From the NCBI GenBank assembly GCA_027485695.1, contig JAIXQO010000002.1, positions 124,001-188,000 on the forward strand: 64,000 nucleotides of DNA, read 5' to 3'. This DNA comes from Pseudomonadota bacterium. Its GTDB lineage: Bacteria; Bdellovibrionota; UBA1018. The notes under the pieces were generated by a model. That model was given only the letters and a program-made list of their open reading frames with translations. It was not told the origin of the DNA and did no database searches. A program made the position numbers and the translations under genes. Positions 34,574-44,178 of this stretch are shown one piece after another; positions within the stretch are counted from its first letter, which is position 1, and every line of letters starts with the position of its first letter.

Positions 34574-35818
34574 ATGCCCATTTCTTCACCCATCGGGATT
34601 TTGATCTTCATCGTTTTTGCGCTTCTGGTCCTCGTGCTTCTCATTTTGAGAATGCTCTTTAAACGCGTCGAGCAGCTACCGACCGCCTTTCAAGCGAGTT
34701 CCGAGCCCGCGCTTGCCCGATCATTTCTCGATCTGACCGACCGGATGAACCGATTGATTGCCGACCTCCGAGAATCGCAGGCGACCGGTGCCGCAAAACT
34801 CACCTTTGATAATCAAGAACGCTTGGAACGCGCACTTTTCCAAAACCGAACGGAACTCCAGGCCGGCCTTGCCCGATCTTCGGAGAATCTCGAAAAACGA
34901 TTCCAAAGCTTAGAGAAACAGGTTTCCGAGCGTCTGGAAAAAATCGGTGAAAACGTCGAAACCAAACTGAACGCCAACCTCAAAGAAGGCTTCAAGCATT
35001 TTGAAAAAGTCCAAGAGCACCTTCAGGCCGCCGAGCTGAAACTCCAACAACTTGGACAGGTCGGCGAGTCGATCTCGGATCTGAACCAACTCCTCAAACT
35101 CCCTCACCTCCGGGGCGCATTCGGCGAGTCGACACTGGAGCGGCTCCTTGCTGACTTTCTCCCAATCCACTCGTACACGCTTCAGGCTCAAATCGATCCA
35201 AACTCTACCGAACGTGTCGACGTGGCGGTAAAACTCGGGAGGCAGATCCTACCGATCGACGCCAAATTTCCTCGAGAGCAGGTGCTACCGCTTTTTGACT
35301 CTAGTGACCCAGCACTGCTCGAAGTCGCGCGCAAGAACCTCGCGGATTTCATTCGCTCACAATCGAAACTCATCGCTGACAAGTACATCAAGCCTGAGCA
35401 CGGAACGACGGATATGGCGCTCTTGTTCCTCCCGTCTGAAACGCTCTATTTCGAAGTGATTAGAAACGGCAAGCTCTTCGAAGATATGTCGAAACTGCGC
35501 GTCTACCCCGTCTCGCCAAATACGCTTGCCATGGGGCTACAGAGCGTCTCGATCGCCCAGGAATATTACGAGATGTCTCGCGGGGTCGAAAAAACGATGG
35601 AAGACATCCGTCGCGCTCGTAAGCATTTCGACCACTTCGGTAAGAAGTTCGAGGACGTCGGCAAGGGCCTTCGCAAGGCGCAGGACGCCTTTGAAACTGC
35701 GCACACGCATCTGGGGCGCTATGAATCGAGCATCTTCCGCCTGATCGGTGAAGATGCACCCGCTGCGGGAGAAGTCGAAAGCGATAACGGCAATCAGCCG
35801 GGACTCCCCTCGCTCTAA
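34574..35818 (+). CDS. rmuC: RmuC-family DNA recombination protein
   Basis: 414 aa. One N-terminal membrane helix (residues about 8-30, ILIFIVFALLVLVLLILRML) is followed by a long coiled coil to about residue 165. The RmuC nuclease-like domain follows, with LPHLRGAFGESTLERLL, VDVAVKLGRQILPIDAKFP, TDMALLFLPSETLYFEVIR and NTLAMGLQSV. RmuC limits inversions and other rearrangements in E. coli. It is divergent from the fatty-acid hydroxylase gene across a 78-bp gap. Confidence 0.95.
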   Translation: MPISSPIGILIFIVFALLVLVLLILRMLFKRVEQLPTAFQASSEPALARSFLDLTDRMNRLIADLRESQATGAAKLTFDNQERLERALFQNRTELQAGLARSSENLEKRFQSLEKQVSERLEKIGENVETKLNANLKEGFKHFEKVQEHLQAAELKLQQLGQVGESISDLNQLLKLPHLRGAFGESTLERLLADFLPIHSYTLQAQIDPNSTERVDVAVKLGRQILPIDAKFPREQVLPLFDSSDPALLEVARKNLADFIRSQSKLIADKYIKPEHGTTDMALLFLPSETLYFEVIRNGKLFEDMSKLRVYPVSPNTLAMGLQSVSIAQEYYEMSRGVEKTMEDIRRARKHFDHFGKKFEDVGKGLRKAQDAFETAHTHLGRYESSIFRLIGEDAPAAGEVESDNGNQPGLPSL

Positions 35819-35836
35819 ATACTCACGCGCCTAAAA

Positions 35837-37135
35837 CTATTCTCGAATCAAGTTGCAAGACTCTCCTGAATAGGTACCCACATAGGAGAAGGCGCTAGAC
35901 GGATCGTAGACCATGTCGAGTAAATCTGCAGGTGAAACAAACGACAAAAAGTTTGCAGCACTCGGACTAGCCTGAATGAGCGCAGGTCTATTGCGAGGTT
36001 CCGCAGACAGAATAACAGCTAATGACCGTTTGAGTTTTTCTGAAGTTTCCTTGTTTATTCCTAGTGCTCGACGCTGATCTGTGCCGAGAACTTGATCAAG
36101 AGCTACAGTCCAACGTTCTTTCTTCGATAGATTCGGAAACCGTCGTACCAGTGAAGGATAGACAGATTTCTCAATATTCTCCAAAAACTGAACTTTATAC
36201 CCTATATCGGGCATCGGTACACCAGTCACAGAATACAGCGTCAAGGGTAGCTCAGAACAATAGAACTGAGTCTTGCAAGGCAATCGGGTGGGCTGATCGA
36301 GATCACGGATCACATTCTGAAGTCCAGAGATCACGTCAGTTTTCAATTCCGGATCGTACTCATACGACCTGTTATTAAGATTATGGCCACGTCGGTTCAC
36401 CGCTTCGATCGTTAGCGCCCGTAACTTACTCCATTGCTGGGTCGGACTACTCTTCGCAAAAGTGGGGTCACTTTTGATCAGTGATTTATAGGAGGAATAC
36501 TCACTCATTCTCGGAGGCACGTCACCGCGCAGTCGAATCACATGGAAGACCGTATCACGAAGATTTTTCGTATAATGAGCTGGAGACTCAACAAGACTCA
36601 TGGCCCCCGACTTTGGATCTTCGGCGACGACTGCTGCGTGGGTCATCGCATTCATCAGTTCTGACAACGGGTCATCGCTCTCATCGGGGCGAACAAACAC
36701 CAGAATATCCCCGGGTTGAAGCGTACTATTCAAATCGGTGATGGGGCGGATGAACTTATTTTTCCCGATCGAGACGGAACACTTTGGCAGGCCAGTGGTT
36801 GGGCACTGCAACCCCACGCAATCGGCCTCTGAACGGATGGCGCCTCCGCCGTCCGTACGCATCTTATAAATCACGTCGTTGATCACGCCACTTTCATCGG
36901 GCGAGATCAGAGATAGGTTCACCTGTTTTCCGCAGTTTTCACAGACCTTCTTAGGCGCCTTGGACGGGAAGTTCACGAGAGGAACGGGTTTCTCTGGCAG
37001 GCGGCGTTCGACACGCGTTTTATCCATGGGCGCAACTGCAGGTGATGGAGCCAAATTTCGACCTGGTTTCATCGTCTGAGCGTGCGCTGGCGCCCAAGAA
37101 AAAAGCGTTAGAATCAGTGTTAAACGTAAAAGCAT
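35837..37135 (-). CDS. Exported YiiX-like permuted papain-fold protein
   Basis: 432 aa. The signal peptide ends APAHAQ at about residue 19. After a Pro-rich linker and a CENC pair (residues 65-68), there is LQPGDILVFVRP, His166 in MTHAAVVAEDP and Cys293 in FYCSELPLTLY. This order, His before Cys, fits the circularly permuted NlpC/P60 group (YiiX/LRAT-like), which acts on peptidoglycan, acyl or amide bonds. The C-terminal ~120 residues match nothing recognised. Base composition looks somewhat more AT-rich than the neighbours. It follows a small exported-protein gene by 36 bp. Confidence 0.65.
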   Translation of the reverse strand: MLLRLTLILTLFSWAPAHAQTMKPGRNLAPSPAVAPMDKTRVERRLPEKPVPLVNFPSKAPKKVCENCGKQVNLSLISPDESGVINDVIYKMRTDGGGAIRSEADCVGLQCPTTGLPKCSVSIGKNKFIRPITDLNSTLQPGDILVFVRPDESDDPLSELMNAMTHAAVVAEDPKSGAMSLVESPAHYTKNLRDTVFHVIRLRGDVPPRMSEYSSYKSLIKSDPTFAKSSPTQQWSKLRALTIEAVNRRGHNLNNRSYEYDPELKTDVISGLQNVIRDLDQPTRLPCKTQFYCSELPLTLYSVTGVPMPDIGYKVQFLENIEKSVYPSLVRRFPNLSKKERWTVALDQVLGTDQRRALGINKETSEKLKRSLAVILSAEPRNRPALIQASPSAANFLSFVSPADLLDMVYDPSSAFSYVGTYSGESCNLIRE

Positions 37136-37171
37136 ACCGGCCTCGACTGCTTGGTTTGGTAGTGGCGCGAC

Positions 37172-37552
37172 TTAGAGTGATCCAGCTCGCGCACTCACCT
37201 GAACTCGGTGGTTCGATGCAGGTTTAGCCTTAACCGTGACATCCGCTTTTGACTCGCTATTGGTGACATAGGCATAGGCCTGCTCGCCCCACTGGGTCAG
37301 CTGCTGACTGGATTTCATCAAATATTCTGACAAATAACCTGCCACACTCGTTGCAGGTTTCTTCTGGCCCGGTTTCTTTGAGGCCTCTATTTCCCGGCGT
37401 TTTTTTAATTTTTCCGCATTCATGCGATTGAATTTTGCAGTCGCTAATGTCTCACCGATCCCGAATGCCTGCGCAGGAGGCGCGGCGAGCGAGAAAACGA
37501 GACAAATCAGTACAAAGACCGAAGCAAAAGATGCGCGACTCAACTTTTCCAT
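37172..37552 (-). CDS. Small exported protein of unknown function
   Basis: 126 aa from the ATG at 37552; an upstream in-frame start at 37624 would place the signal peptide too deep. The signal peptide ends AAPPAQAFG. The mature part starts with a basic helix (ATAKFNRMNAEKLKKRREIE) and ends in a Ser/Ala/Lys-rich segment. No family is recognised. It is probably the first gene of an operon with the YiiX-like gene. Confidence 0.6.
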   Translation of the reverse strand: MEKLSRASFASVFVLICLVFSLAAPPAQAFGIGETLATAKFNRMNAEKLKKRREIEASKKPGQKKPATSVAGYLSEYLMKSSQQLTQWGEQAYAYVTNSESKADVTVKAKPASNHRVQVSARAGSL

Positions 37553-37807
37553 ACTTCGTAATAAAGCAAACGGTGTTCCTACCTGAGCACCCTCTAAACG
37601 CAAGCCCAAGGCGGACTCGACCATTCAGGTCTGTCGACTGTCTAAACATTGGACAGTACGATTCCGTGGCTGGGACCTTTATTTAACTTGCAGTATGTAT
37701 TTATTATTGACCAAACCCTACCCATCCCGCATCATCCGTCCGCATTAGGGACATTGCGGCAGAACCACCACCATCAGCGCCGCGACCGGTCTCAAAGGAA
37801 GTAAAAA

Positions 37808-39151
37808 ATGAAATCCATCTCTTCGACCCTCGTGATGAAAATCCTGATTGGCGCAATGATCGCATCGGGCTTAAGCCTGACCGCTTGCTCGAGAGGCACC
37901 CTCCCAGCTAAATCATCCGGCTCTGCAAACACCGAAGACAAAAAAGACCCGAACGGTGACGAAGATCTCGTCGTTCAGACCCCTGCCACGAATCCAACCG
38001 AAGCACCGACGACGGCCCCAAATCCGGATCCGACGAACACGAGCGCTCCAGCCCCTGAGCAGACTGAAGTTCCATCTCCTCTTGCTCGTTACACCAAGAC
38101 TCAGTACGCGCTCGACCTCGCGGCGGTGAAAAAAATCTTTGACGGAGAAAAACTCAACCTCATCATCGGATACAAAAATTCTGATGGATCCATCCAACTC
38201 GAGAATTTGGAGTCTCTCGCTGAGAGCAAGGTTGCAACCGGCACCTATCCGGACTTGATCGCGGTAAATCTCGAACTACGTTTGGTTGCTATCGTGACCG
38301 AGCAACTCGCTCTCAATCCGACCGCTTCAAAAGAAATGATTCAGAATGCGGCCAAAGCTTCGCTCAAGGCTTCGCTCGATAAACTCCGTGCGGCCGCCCA
38401 AGCACTTTTGATCAGCGTGGATGGAGCCGTCGCTCCCGAAGGAATGGATCCAAACGTTCGCGCCAGCGAAATCATCCGCTTGAAAAACCTTTTGAGCGTC
38501 GCATCGAGTAAGGACCTCAAAGATCAGATCGATCTTTGGAATCCGACTGCACCGGCGCCCCAGCCGACACAGACGACTGAGCCAGCACCCCAGCCAACTC
38601 AATCGACCGAGCCTAATCCAGCGCCGACACAAACAACTGAGCCAGCCCCCGAGCCGACTCAAACAACCGAGCCAACGCCGGCCAGTGCCGAAGAAATCAC
38701 GGCAGCACAGTTGGCCGAACTCCTCACGCAAGCTCGTACGGCGACGACCGAGTTTAGCCGAATCTTGCTCCGTAAGACGAGCGGCGACCTCACCTCCACC
38801 CAGTACGAAGACTTAAAGCCACTGACCGCTCCACAAGCTCAGAACTTCGGCTCCAATAAGATTCAATACGAAGTTTCAAGCCTCCGCCTGAAAGCAGCAT
38901 TCGAAAATGCTAAGAAATCCGGCACGGCCGGATCCAGCGAAGAGCAGATCGTCGAAGCCGCACAAAAAGCGATGAAGTCGATGACGGGATCAGCAGCAAA
39001 AGCTTACGGTGAGTTGGAAAAGTCCATCGCTGGAAAATCGAGCAAGGACGTGAGCCAAGATCAACTCAAGGCAGAACAGATCCGCGCTCAATCGCTGAAA
39101 CTCGTCGCCGAATCCCCGGACACGATCAAAGCGATCGAATCCCTGAAGTAA
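37808..39151 (+). CDS. Lipoprotein with Pro/Thr/Gln-rich repeats
   Basis: 447 aa. The signal peptide ends in lipobox LTAC, with Cys27 as the lipidated residue. A Pro/Thr-rich stretch follows. A helical domain (about residues 95-240) precedes a repeat block of TEPAPQPTQ-type units (about residues 245-295) and a second helical domain (about 300-447, Ala/Lys/Glu-rich). AAGGAAG lies before the ATG. Function is unknown; a surface or periplasmic spacer linking two helical modules is likely. It is 13 bp upstream of the threonine aldolase gene. Confidence 0.75.
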   Translation: MKSISSTLVMKILIGAMIASGLSLTACSRGTLPAKSSGSANTEDKKDPNGDEDLVVQTPATNPTEAPTTAPNPDPTNTSAPAPEQTEVPSPLARYTKTQYALDLAAVKKIFDGEKLNLIIGYKNSDGSIQLENLESLAESKVATGTYPDLIAVNLELRLVAIVTEQLALNPTASKEMIQNAAKASLKASLDKLRAAAQALLISVDGAVAPEGMDPNVRASEIIRLKNLLSVASSKDLKDQIDLWNPTAPAPQPTQTTEPAPQPTQSTEPNPAPTQTTEPAPEPTQTTEPTPASAEEITAAQLAELLTQARTATTEFSRILLRKTSGDLTSTQYEDLKPLTAPQAQNFGSNKIQYEVSSLRLKAAFENAKKSGTAGSSEEQIVEAAQKAMKSMTGSAAKAYGELEKSIAGKSSKDVSQDQLKAEQIRAQSLKLVAESPDTIKAIESLK

Positions 39152-39164
39152 GCGGGCGCACGCC

Positions 39165-40181
39165 ATGAAAATCAATTTCGCGAGCGACAACTATGCAGGA
39201 GTCGCGCCGGAGATGCTTCGCGCGATCGAAAACGCGAACTCAGGCACCGTACCTGCCTACGGATCTGACCCTTACACGCAGTCGATGCAGGACAAATTCA
39301 AAGCCGTTTTCGGCGAGACTGCTCGCGCGTATCCAGTGTTTAACGGCACTGGGGCGAACGTGGTCGCCCTAGGCTCCGTGCTTCGGCCCTATGAAACTGT
39401 TGTTTGTGCCGAGAAAGCTCACATCCAAGTCGATGAATGCGGAGCGCCCGAACATATTCTGCGGGTAAAACTCGAGCTCATCTCAACGAAAGATCAGAAA
39501 ATCACGCCCGAACAAATCCGCGAGAAACTCGTGAGACGAGGCGATATTCATTACGCCCAAGCCAGAGTCGTTTCGATCACGAACTCGACCGAATACGGAA
39601 CCGTCTATACTGCCGCGGAAATCCGCGCGATCGCGGATGTTTGTCACGAGAACGGTCTTTATCTCCACTGCGATGGCTCCCGGATTTCGAACGCGGCTGC
39701 CTCATTAAACACTTCATTTCGGGCGATCACGACGGATGCGGGGGTGGATTTCCTCTCGTTTGGCGCTACCAAGAACGGCGCGCTTGCGGTGGAGGCCGTC
39801 GTTTTCCTGAACCCGACCCTGGGCCTGGATTTTGAGTTCCATCGCAAACAGAACCTCCAGCTCTCCTCAAAAATGAGGTTCTCATCCGCGCAGCTGGACT
39901 GCTTCCTGGACGAAAGCTATTGGCGAAAACACGCCTCTCACGCGAACCGCATGGCCGAGCGCTTGGAACAAGGACTGAAACAAGTCCGTGGATTTGAGCT
40001 CACTCAAAAACGGCAGGCGAACGCGATCTTCGGAACTCTGCCGCAGGCAGTGATCGAGCGCCTCCAACAGAAATTCGTTTTCTACGTTTGGAATGAACTC
40101 ACGAACGAAGTCCGCCTGATGACGTCGTTTCAGACGACTGAGTCGGACGTCGAAGCGTTTTTAAGCGCACTTAAGACTTAA
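39165..40181 (+). CDS. Low-specificity L-threonine aldolase
   Basis: 338 aa, fold-type I PLP enzyme. It splits L-threonine or L-allo-threonine into glycine and acetaldehyde. The expected PLP lysine is Lys203 in SFGATKNGALAVE, and Asp170 in LYLHCDGSRI contacts the pyridine nitrogen. Other family signatures are the N-terminal FASDNYAGVAPEML and YPVFNGTGANV. The usual symbol would be ltaE/ltaA, but the exact isomer preference is unknown. Its 3' end overlaps the convergent SIS gene by 11 bp. Confidence 0.93.
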   Translation: MKINFASDNYAGVAPEMLRAIENANSGTVPAYGSDPYTQSMQDKFKAVFGETARAYPVFNGTGANVVALGSVLRPYETVVCAEKAHIQVDECGAPEHILRVKLELISTKDQKITPEQIREKLVRRGDIHYAQARVVSITNSTEYGTVYTAAEIRAIADVCHENGLYLHCDGSRISNAAASLNTSFRAITTDAGVDFLSFGATKNGALAVEAVVFLNPTLGLDFEFHRKQNLQLSSKMRFSSAQLDCFLDESYWRKHASHANRMAERLEQGLKQVRGFELTQKRQANAIFGTLPQAVIERLQQKFVFYVWNELTNEVRLMTSFQTTESDVEAFLSALKT

Positions 40182-41100
40182 GATTCAGATCCGGATCCAC
40201 TCCTCGATTGAGCGCGACAGCAAGCGCCAACCACTGGAGCTCCAGGAGTGCCGGCATCCAAGCAAGTGGGCTTGAGCCGAATACTCCCACCTGAAGTGAC
40301 GACTGAATCATCTCGTTGCGCGGATCCTTGGGGAGACTCACGTGCCAAATGACGTCTTGATTCGTCCGCGCGAAATTCGGCCCGTGAAAATATTCTTCGC
40401 TTCCGTAGGCGCGCACGGGAATACGGGCCATTTCGGTGATTTTCAGTGCGGCTTCGCGAGCGAGATACTCGCCTTCCCATTCGCCGAGAATGATCGATGG
40501 ACCTTGGCCTGCTCGACCCCGTAACCGATCCAAATCCGGAGTAGGAATACTCGTCAACGCATCCCATTCTTCGACGCATTTCGTGCCGAGAAGCAGCGAG
40601 GTCACTGCACAGATCGCTCCCGTGACTGCAGCAGTGTGTGGCTCGACTCGCTCCAGCGGGACGGTCGGGAGTAAGTACTGAGCAGACGGATGCTGAGCGA
40701 CTCCAAACGCAGAAACCTGAACCGTGAACGCACCCATCCGGTCCGCAAGCTCCATCGCTTGAATGGTCGGGCCATAACTCCCGCGGTGAGTGAACGCAAA
40801 AACCCAGTCACCTTTAGATGGAATCGCATCTACACCCACGTGCGTGCTGGGAACAACGATGACCGGAACACGCGGGCGGGTGCGATCGCGTTTCAAGGTC
40901 AGTTGGCAGAGTTTTGCGGCGATAAAACTGGAACCCAGACCATAAAGGATGATGCGTTTCGGACCACCATGCGGAAATTCGCGACTCTCGAGTTCGGCCA
41001 CTCGCCTGGAGATTTCAATCCAGGAGTCGCGCTGCGCGCGCATCGTTTGTTCAACGACGGATTTCGGGGCGTCTTGTTCCTGTGTTTCGCTGAGATTCAT
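40171..41100 (-). CDS. SIS-domain sugar-phosphate-binding protein
   Basis: 309 aa with two SIS-type sugar-isomerase modules, as in the isomerase half of GlmS. The first has ILYGLGSSFIAAKL and VFAFTHRGSYGPTIQAMELA. The second has SIILGEWEGEYLAREAALKI and YGSEEYFHGPNF. It probably binds or isomerises a phosphosugar or deglycates amines (FrlB/AgaS-like); no specific assignment is possible. It lies 12 bp downstream of the M20 peptidase gene and is likely co-transcribed. Confidence 0.8.
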   Translation of the reverse strand: MNLSETQEQDAPKSVVEQTMRAQRDSWIEISRRVAELESREFPHGGPKRIILYGLGSSFIAAKLCQLTLKRDRTRPRVPVIVVPSTHVGVDAIPSKGDWVFAFTHRGSYGPTIQAMELADRMGAFTVQVSAFGVAQHPSAQYLLPTVPLERVEPHTAAVTGAICAVTSLLLGTKCVEEWDALTSIPTPDLDRLRGRAGQGPSIILGEWEGEYLAREAALKITEMARIPVRAYGSEEYFHGPNFARTNQDVIWHVSLPKDPRNEMIQSSLQVGVFGSSPLAWMPALLELQWLALAVALNRGVDPDLNLKS

Positions 41101-41112
41101 CGTGAATGAGCT

Positions 41113-42540
41113 CTATTTCTGCCCGGATTTTGGGGCCATTTTTTCGTTCAAGTACTGGAAAAGCAGGACGTGACTCTTGCACGCCTTTTTGAAGTCCGAA
41201 ACAAGCAGGCTCTCGTTTTCGCCATGCGCGTTCGTGTACGGATCTTCGACCCCGATCAGAAGCGCCGGAGCGCCTCCCAGGGCTTCTTCGAACGGACGGA
41301 CGAATGGAATCGTTCCACCGCATCCGATCAGAAACGGCTCTACGCCGTAACCTTGTTTCATCGATTCGCGAGCAGCGTCGAACGCCGGACCGCGCGGTTT
41401 CGTCGACCAACCCGCCGATCCGTCGCCTTCGGAATGAAGGGTGACTTCGAGACCCCAAGGCACGGTTTTTTGGAGATGGTCTTTTAACACTTTCATCACC
41501 GCGCGCGGATCCATGCCGTCGACGATTCGGATCGAGACTTTGGCCCAGGCGGTATCGTTGATGATGTTACCGGCTTGTTTACGCGAGGACGCTTGGAGCG
41601 CATTCACGGTGAGGCTTGGGAATCTCCAGAGCTGAAGCAGTGGATGGGGACCTTCACGGTGCAGGTGGGCGCCTTCGACCATGCCGCATTGCTCGCGGAA
41701 GGTTTTTTCGTCAAATGGGAGCCGCATCGCCTCTTGCTCTTCTTCTTTTGTCAAAGGCGGAACCATCGCATTCACTTCGGGGAGATTGATGTGACCGTTC
41801 TCATCAATCAGCGTCGCGAGCATTTTGGAGAGCGCCATCGCTGGATCCGGCACCGGCCCGCCCCACATGCCAGAGTGGATCGCCTTGGTCAGAGCGCGGA
41901 CCTCAACTTCTACGGCGACTAAGCCGCGAAGCGCGACTGTGAGCGCGGGAATGCCGCAATCAAAATTCGTGGTGTCCGTCAGACACAAAACATCGGCGTC
42001 GAGTTTTGTGCGGTATTTTTTCAGGAACTCGAGCAAGTGCGTACTGCCGATTTCTTCTTCGCCTTCGATGACGACCTTGACGTTCACGGGGAGTTCACCC
42101 GTGGCCTTAAGAAATGCTTCGATGGTGGCCGTATGAATCAGGATTCCTGCCTTGTCGTCGGCGGTGCCGCGGGCGTACATGCGCTCTCCACCAGGTCCCT
42201 GACGATAGGTCGGTTCAAACGGCGGAGATTCCCAGAGTTCTTCGCGGCCCGGAGGCTGGACATCGTGATGCGCGTACAGAAGCAACGTCGGGGCCCCGGG
42301 TTTTTTCACCCATTCACCGTAGACATACGGGTGCGTGCCTTCGATCTTCAGGATTTCGACGTTTTCTAGGCCCGTTTCCTTCATGAGCGCGGCCACCGCT
42401 TCGGCGGAACGCGTGACTTCGGAGGCGGGAAAATTCGGGAAACTCACGCTCGGGATTCGAACGAGGTTTTCCAAGCGCTTCAGCGTCTGGGGAAAATTTT
42501 TTTCGAGCTCGGCGACTACGGATTCCAAATGGGGCGTCAT
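41113..42540 (-). CDS. M20-family dipeptidase/carboxypeptidase
   Basis: 475 aa. The metal-binding residues occur in order: His in LLLYAHHDVQPPG, Asp in YARGTADDKAGIL, the catalytic and bridging Glu pair in IEGEEEIGS, Asp in LCLTDTTNFD, and His in the C-terminal EDPYTNAHGENES. A dimerisation domain is inserted between them (HSGMWGGPVPDP). It probably hydrolyses dipeptides or related amides in the cytoplasm (carnosinase/PepV-like). It is the upstream gene of the pair with the SIS protein. Confidence 0.93.
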   Translation of the reverse strand: MTPHLESVVAELEKNFPQTLKRLENLVRIPSVSFPNFPASEVTRSAEAVAALMKETGLENVEILKIEGTHPYVYGEWVKKPGAPTLLLYAHHDVQPPGREELWESPPFEPTYRQGPGGERMYARGTADDKAGILIHTATIEAFLKATGELPVNVKVVIEGEEEIGSTHLLEFLKKYRTKLDADVLCLTDTTNFDCGIPALTVALRGLVAVEVEVRALTKAIHSGMWGGPVPDPAMALSKMLATLIDENGHINLPEVNAMVPPLTKEEEQEAMRLPFDEKTFREQCGMVEGAHLHREGPHPLLQLWRFPSLTVNALQASSRKQAGNIINDTAWAKVSIRIVDGMDPRAVMKVLKDHLQKTVPWGLEVTLHSEGDGSAGWSTKPRGPAFDAARESMKQGYGVEPFLIGCGGTIPFVRPFEEALGGAPALLIGVEDPYTNAHGENESLLVSDFKKACKSHVLLFQYLNEKMAPKSGQK

Positions 42541-42595
42541 GTCGGATTCGTTTCTTTTGCAGTGAGCGGACTCATGGAGAGCCAGCGCGTCGAGC

Positions 42596-42775
42596 CTCAG
42601 AGGTCGGCAAATATTCGACCATCTTCGGGCGCTTTTGCTCGGACTCTGCGTCGAAAGGCTCTTCAGAAATCCTCACAGCCCGCAGTGGGGATGCTCCGGT
42701 TTCTGAAGAGCCTTCCTCCTGGATCCCAAGCAAAATCACCACGAATCTGTTGTCGAATACTTTCCGACCTCTGAG
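42596..42775. repeat. ~180-bp foldback element with nested inverted repeats
   Basis: The 324-bp gap between the M20 peptidase and exonuclease genes is mostly filled by a near-palindrome. The outer arms are 24 bp (42596-42619 and 42752-42775, two mismatches). The inner arms are 14 bp and perfect (AGGCTCTTCAGAAA at 42656-42669 and its inverse at 42700-42713). Spacers of 36 and 38 nt also partly pair (TCC.AGCAAAA). RNA from either strand would form a hairpin of about 75 bp. No coding gene is supported here. Confidence 0.75.
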
Positions 42776-42864
42776 TCGCCGTATCTTGACAATAAACATC
42801 CCCCCCACAAGCATCAACTGTTCTCTCGTTTTTTCACTCCGAACGCTGTAGAACCTTTTCACTC

Positions 42865-43506
42865 ATGGCAGAACGTGGTCAAACCCGCATCAAACTTGCG
42901 CCCTCGTACTGGCGGCACACCTTTGGAGTTCCTTTTTCCGAAGACGTGAACCCATCGAGTTTATTCCTGAAGCACCGTCACTACCTGGTGCTCGACATCG
43001 AGACACAAAAACTCGTGCAAGAGGTCGGCGGCTGGGATCACATCGACAAACTGGGCATTTCAGTGGCGTGCGCCTACGATTCGAAAACAGACAAATACTT
43101 AAGCTACCTCGAAAAAGACCTGCCCGATCTCATGGAACTCTGCGAAGAGCGACTGGTCGTCGGCTACAACATTCGCGGGTTTGACTTGCCCGTGATGGTT
43201 CCTTACGGACTCAAGCTCCACAAGGTCGATTCATTCGACATCATGTACGACTTAGAAGCACTGACCCGCCAACGCTTCTTGAAACTCGAACACGTGGCGC
43301 AAGGAACGCTCGGCACCGGCAAGAGCGCGGACGGTCTGATGGCCGTCGAATGGTGGAAAGCCGGCGAGATCCAAAAAATCATCGACTACTGCATGATGGA
43401 CGTCAAAGTAACGCGCGACGTTTTCGAGTACGGCCGCTCAAACGGTAACGTGAAAATCCAACGCTCCGAAGACAAAGTCACGACTGTTCCCGTGCAGTGG
43501 AACTAG
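42865..43506 (+). CDS. DEDD-family 3'-5' exonuclease (RNase H-like fold)
   Basis: 213 aa. Exo I is LVLDIETQK with Asp and Glu, exo II is VVGYNIRGFDLPVM, and exo III is IDYCMMDVKVTRDVF. This arrangement matches the RNase_H_2 / YprB-type predicted exonucleases. It may trim DNA or RNA 3' ends. It starts about 90 bp after the foldback element and has no same-strand operon partner with overlap. Confidence 0.85.
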   Translation: MAERGQTRIKLAPSYWRHTFGVPFSEDVNPSSLFLKHRHYLVLDIETQKLVQEVGGWDHIDKLGISVACAYDSKTDKYLSYLEKDLPDLMELCEERLVVGYNIRGFDLPVMVPYGLKLHKVDSFDIMYDLEALTRQRFLKLEHVAQGTLGTGKSADGLMAVEWWKAGEIQKIIDYCMMDVKVTRDVFEYGRSNGNVKIQRSEDKVTTVPVQWN

Positions 43507-43566
43507 GCGCGCAAAAATCTCGGATTCACTTTCATCGCCGTGTTCTCGTCTGTTAAACTCGGATGA

Positions 43567-44178
43567 GTGCAATCCCTCAGAAACATCGCCCTTTCACTTC
43601 TGATTCTGGTTCTCAGCGGCGGCTCAGCACTGGCCGAAATCCGCTGGCGAGCATCCATTCCTTTGAAATGCACGTCCTGGGTGGTGGCCCATTCCGAAAT
43701 CCAGGAGCTCACGTTTGATGATGCCTGGGTTTCAACTCTCCCTCCACTCCCTGCCCAATTCACGCACTATTCAGGGACGAAAAAACTGATCCTGCAGATC
43801 GCAAGCCCCAGATACATTGTTGAAGCCATGAACGCCGTCACGGCGCCGTTTTACACCGCTAACCACGTGATCGGGGCCTCTTCGATCCCCGCGTTCTTCG
43901 AAGAGGGAGTCGACTACAATTTCATTTTCGTCGGCAATACATTCGTCTTCGCCAGGACCGGAACGGCGTTCATCCGAGACTTAGTTTCTAAACACAGTGT
44001 CCTCTCGCAGCTCTCTAGCGTCATGATGGCCGGAAAAATCCGCAGAGTCGGTGACCGGCTGGTGCTCCTGAATGATTCAGGTACCTATCGCCCGGACGCA
44101 GAGCGGCTCGAAGAGTTCCTCACCTACATGAGAGCCCAGACCCAAGTCGAAATCGATGCGCAGGTGCTTCGATTTTAG
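43567..44178 (+). CDS. Exported protein of unknown function
   Basis: 203 aa with a GTG start at 43567. The signal peptide is MQSLRNIALSLLILVLSGGS followed by ALA. The mature part mixes strands and helices (IRWRASIPLKCTSWVVAHS; YIVEAMNAVTAPFYTANHVI) and has a single cysteine. The ATG at 43563 is out of frame. No family is recognised. It follows the exonuclease gene by 60 bp. Confidence 0.62.
   Translation: MQSLRNIALSLLILVLSGGSALAEIRWRASIPLKCTSWVVAHSEIQELTFDDAWVSTLPPLPAQFTHYSGTKKLILQIASPRYIVEAMNAVTAPFYTANHVIGASSIPAFFEEGVDYNFIFVGNTFVFARTGTAFIRDLVSKHSVLSQLSSVMMAGKIRRVGDRLVLLNDSGTYRPDAERLEEFLTYMRAQTQVEIDAQVLRF

Noticed and set aside
42788-42820. TTGACA upstream of the exonuclease gene as a promoter
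   Set aside because: No acceptable -10 box is found at 16-18 bp; the spacer runs through a C-tract.
42572-42862. 96-aa open frame on the minus strand (and an 81-aa frame on the plus strand) between the M20 and exonuclease genes
   Set aside because: Both frames run through the foldback element. No domain, signal peptide or convincing start supports coding.
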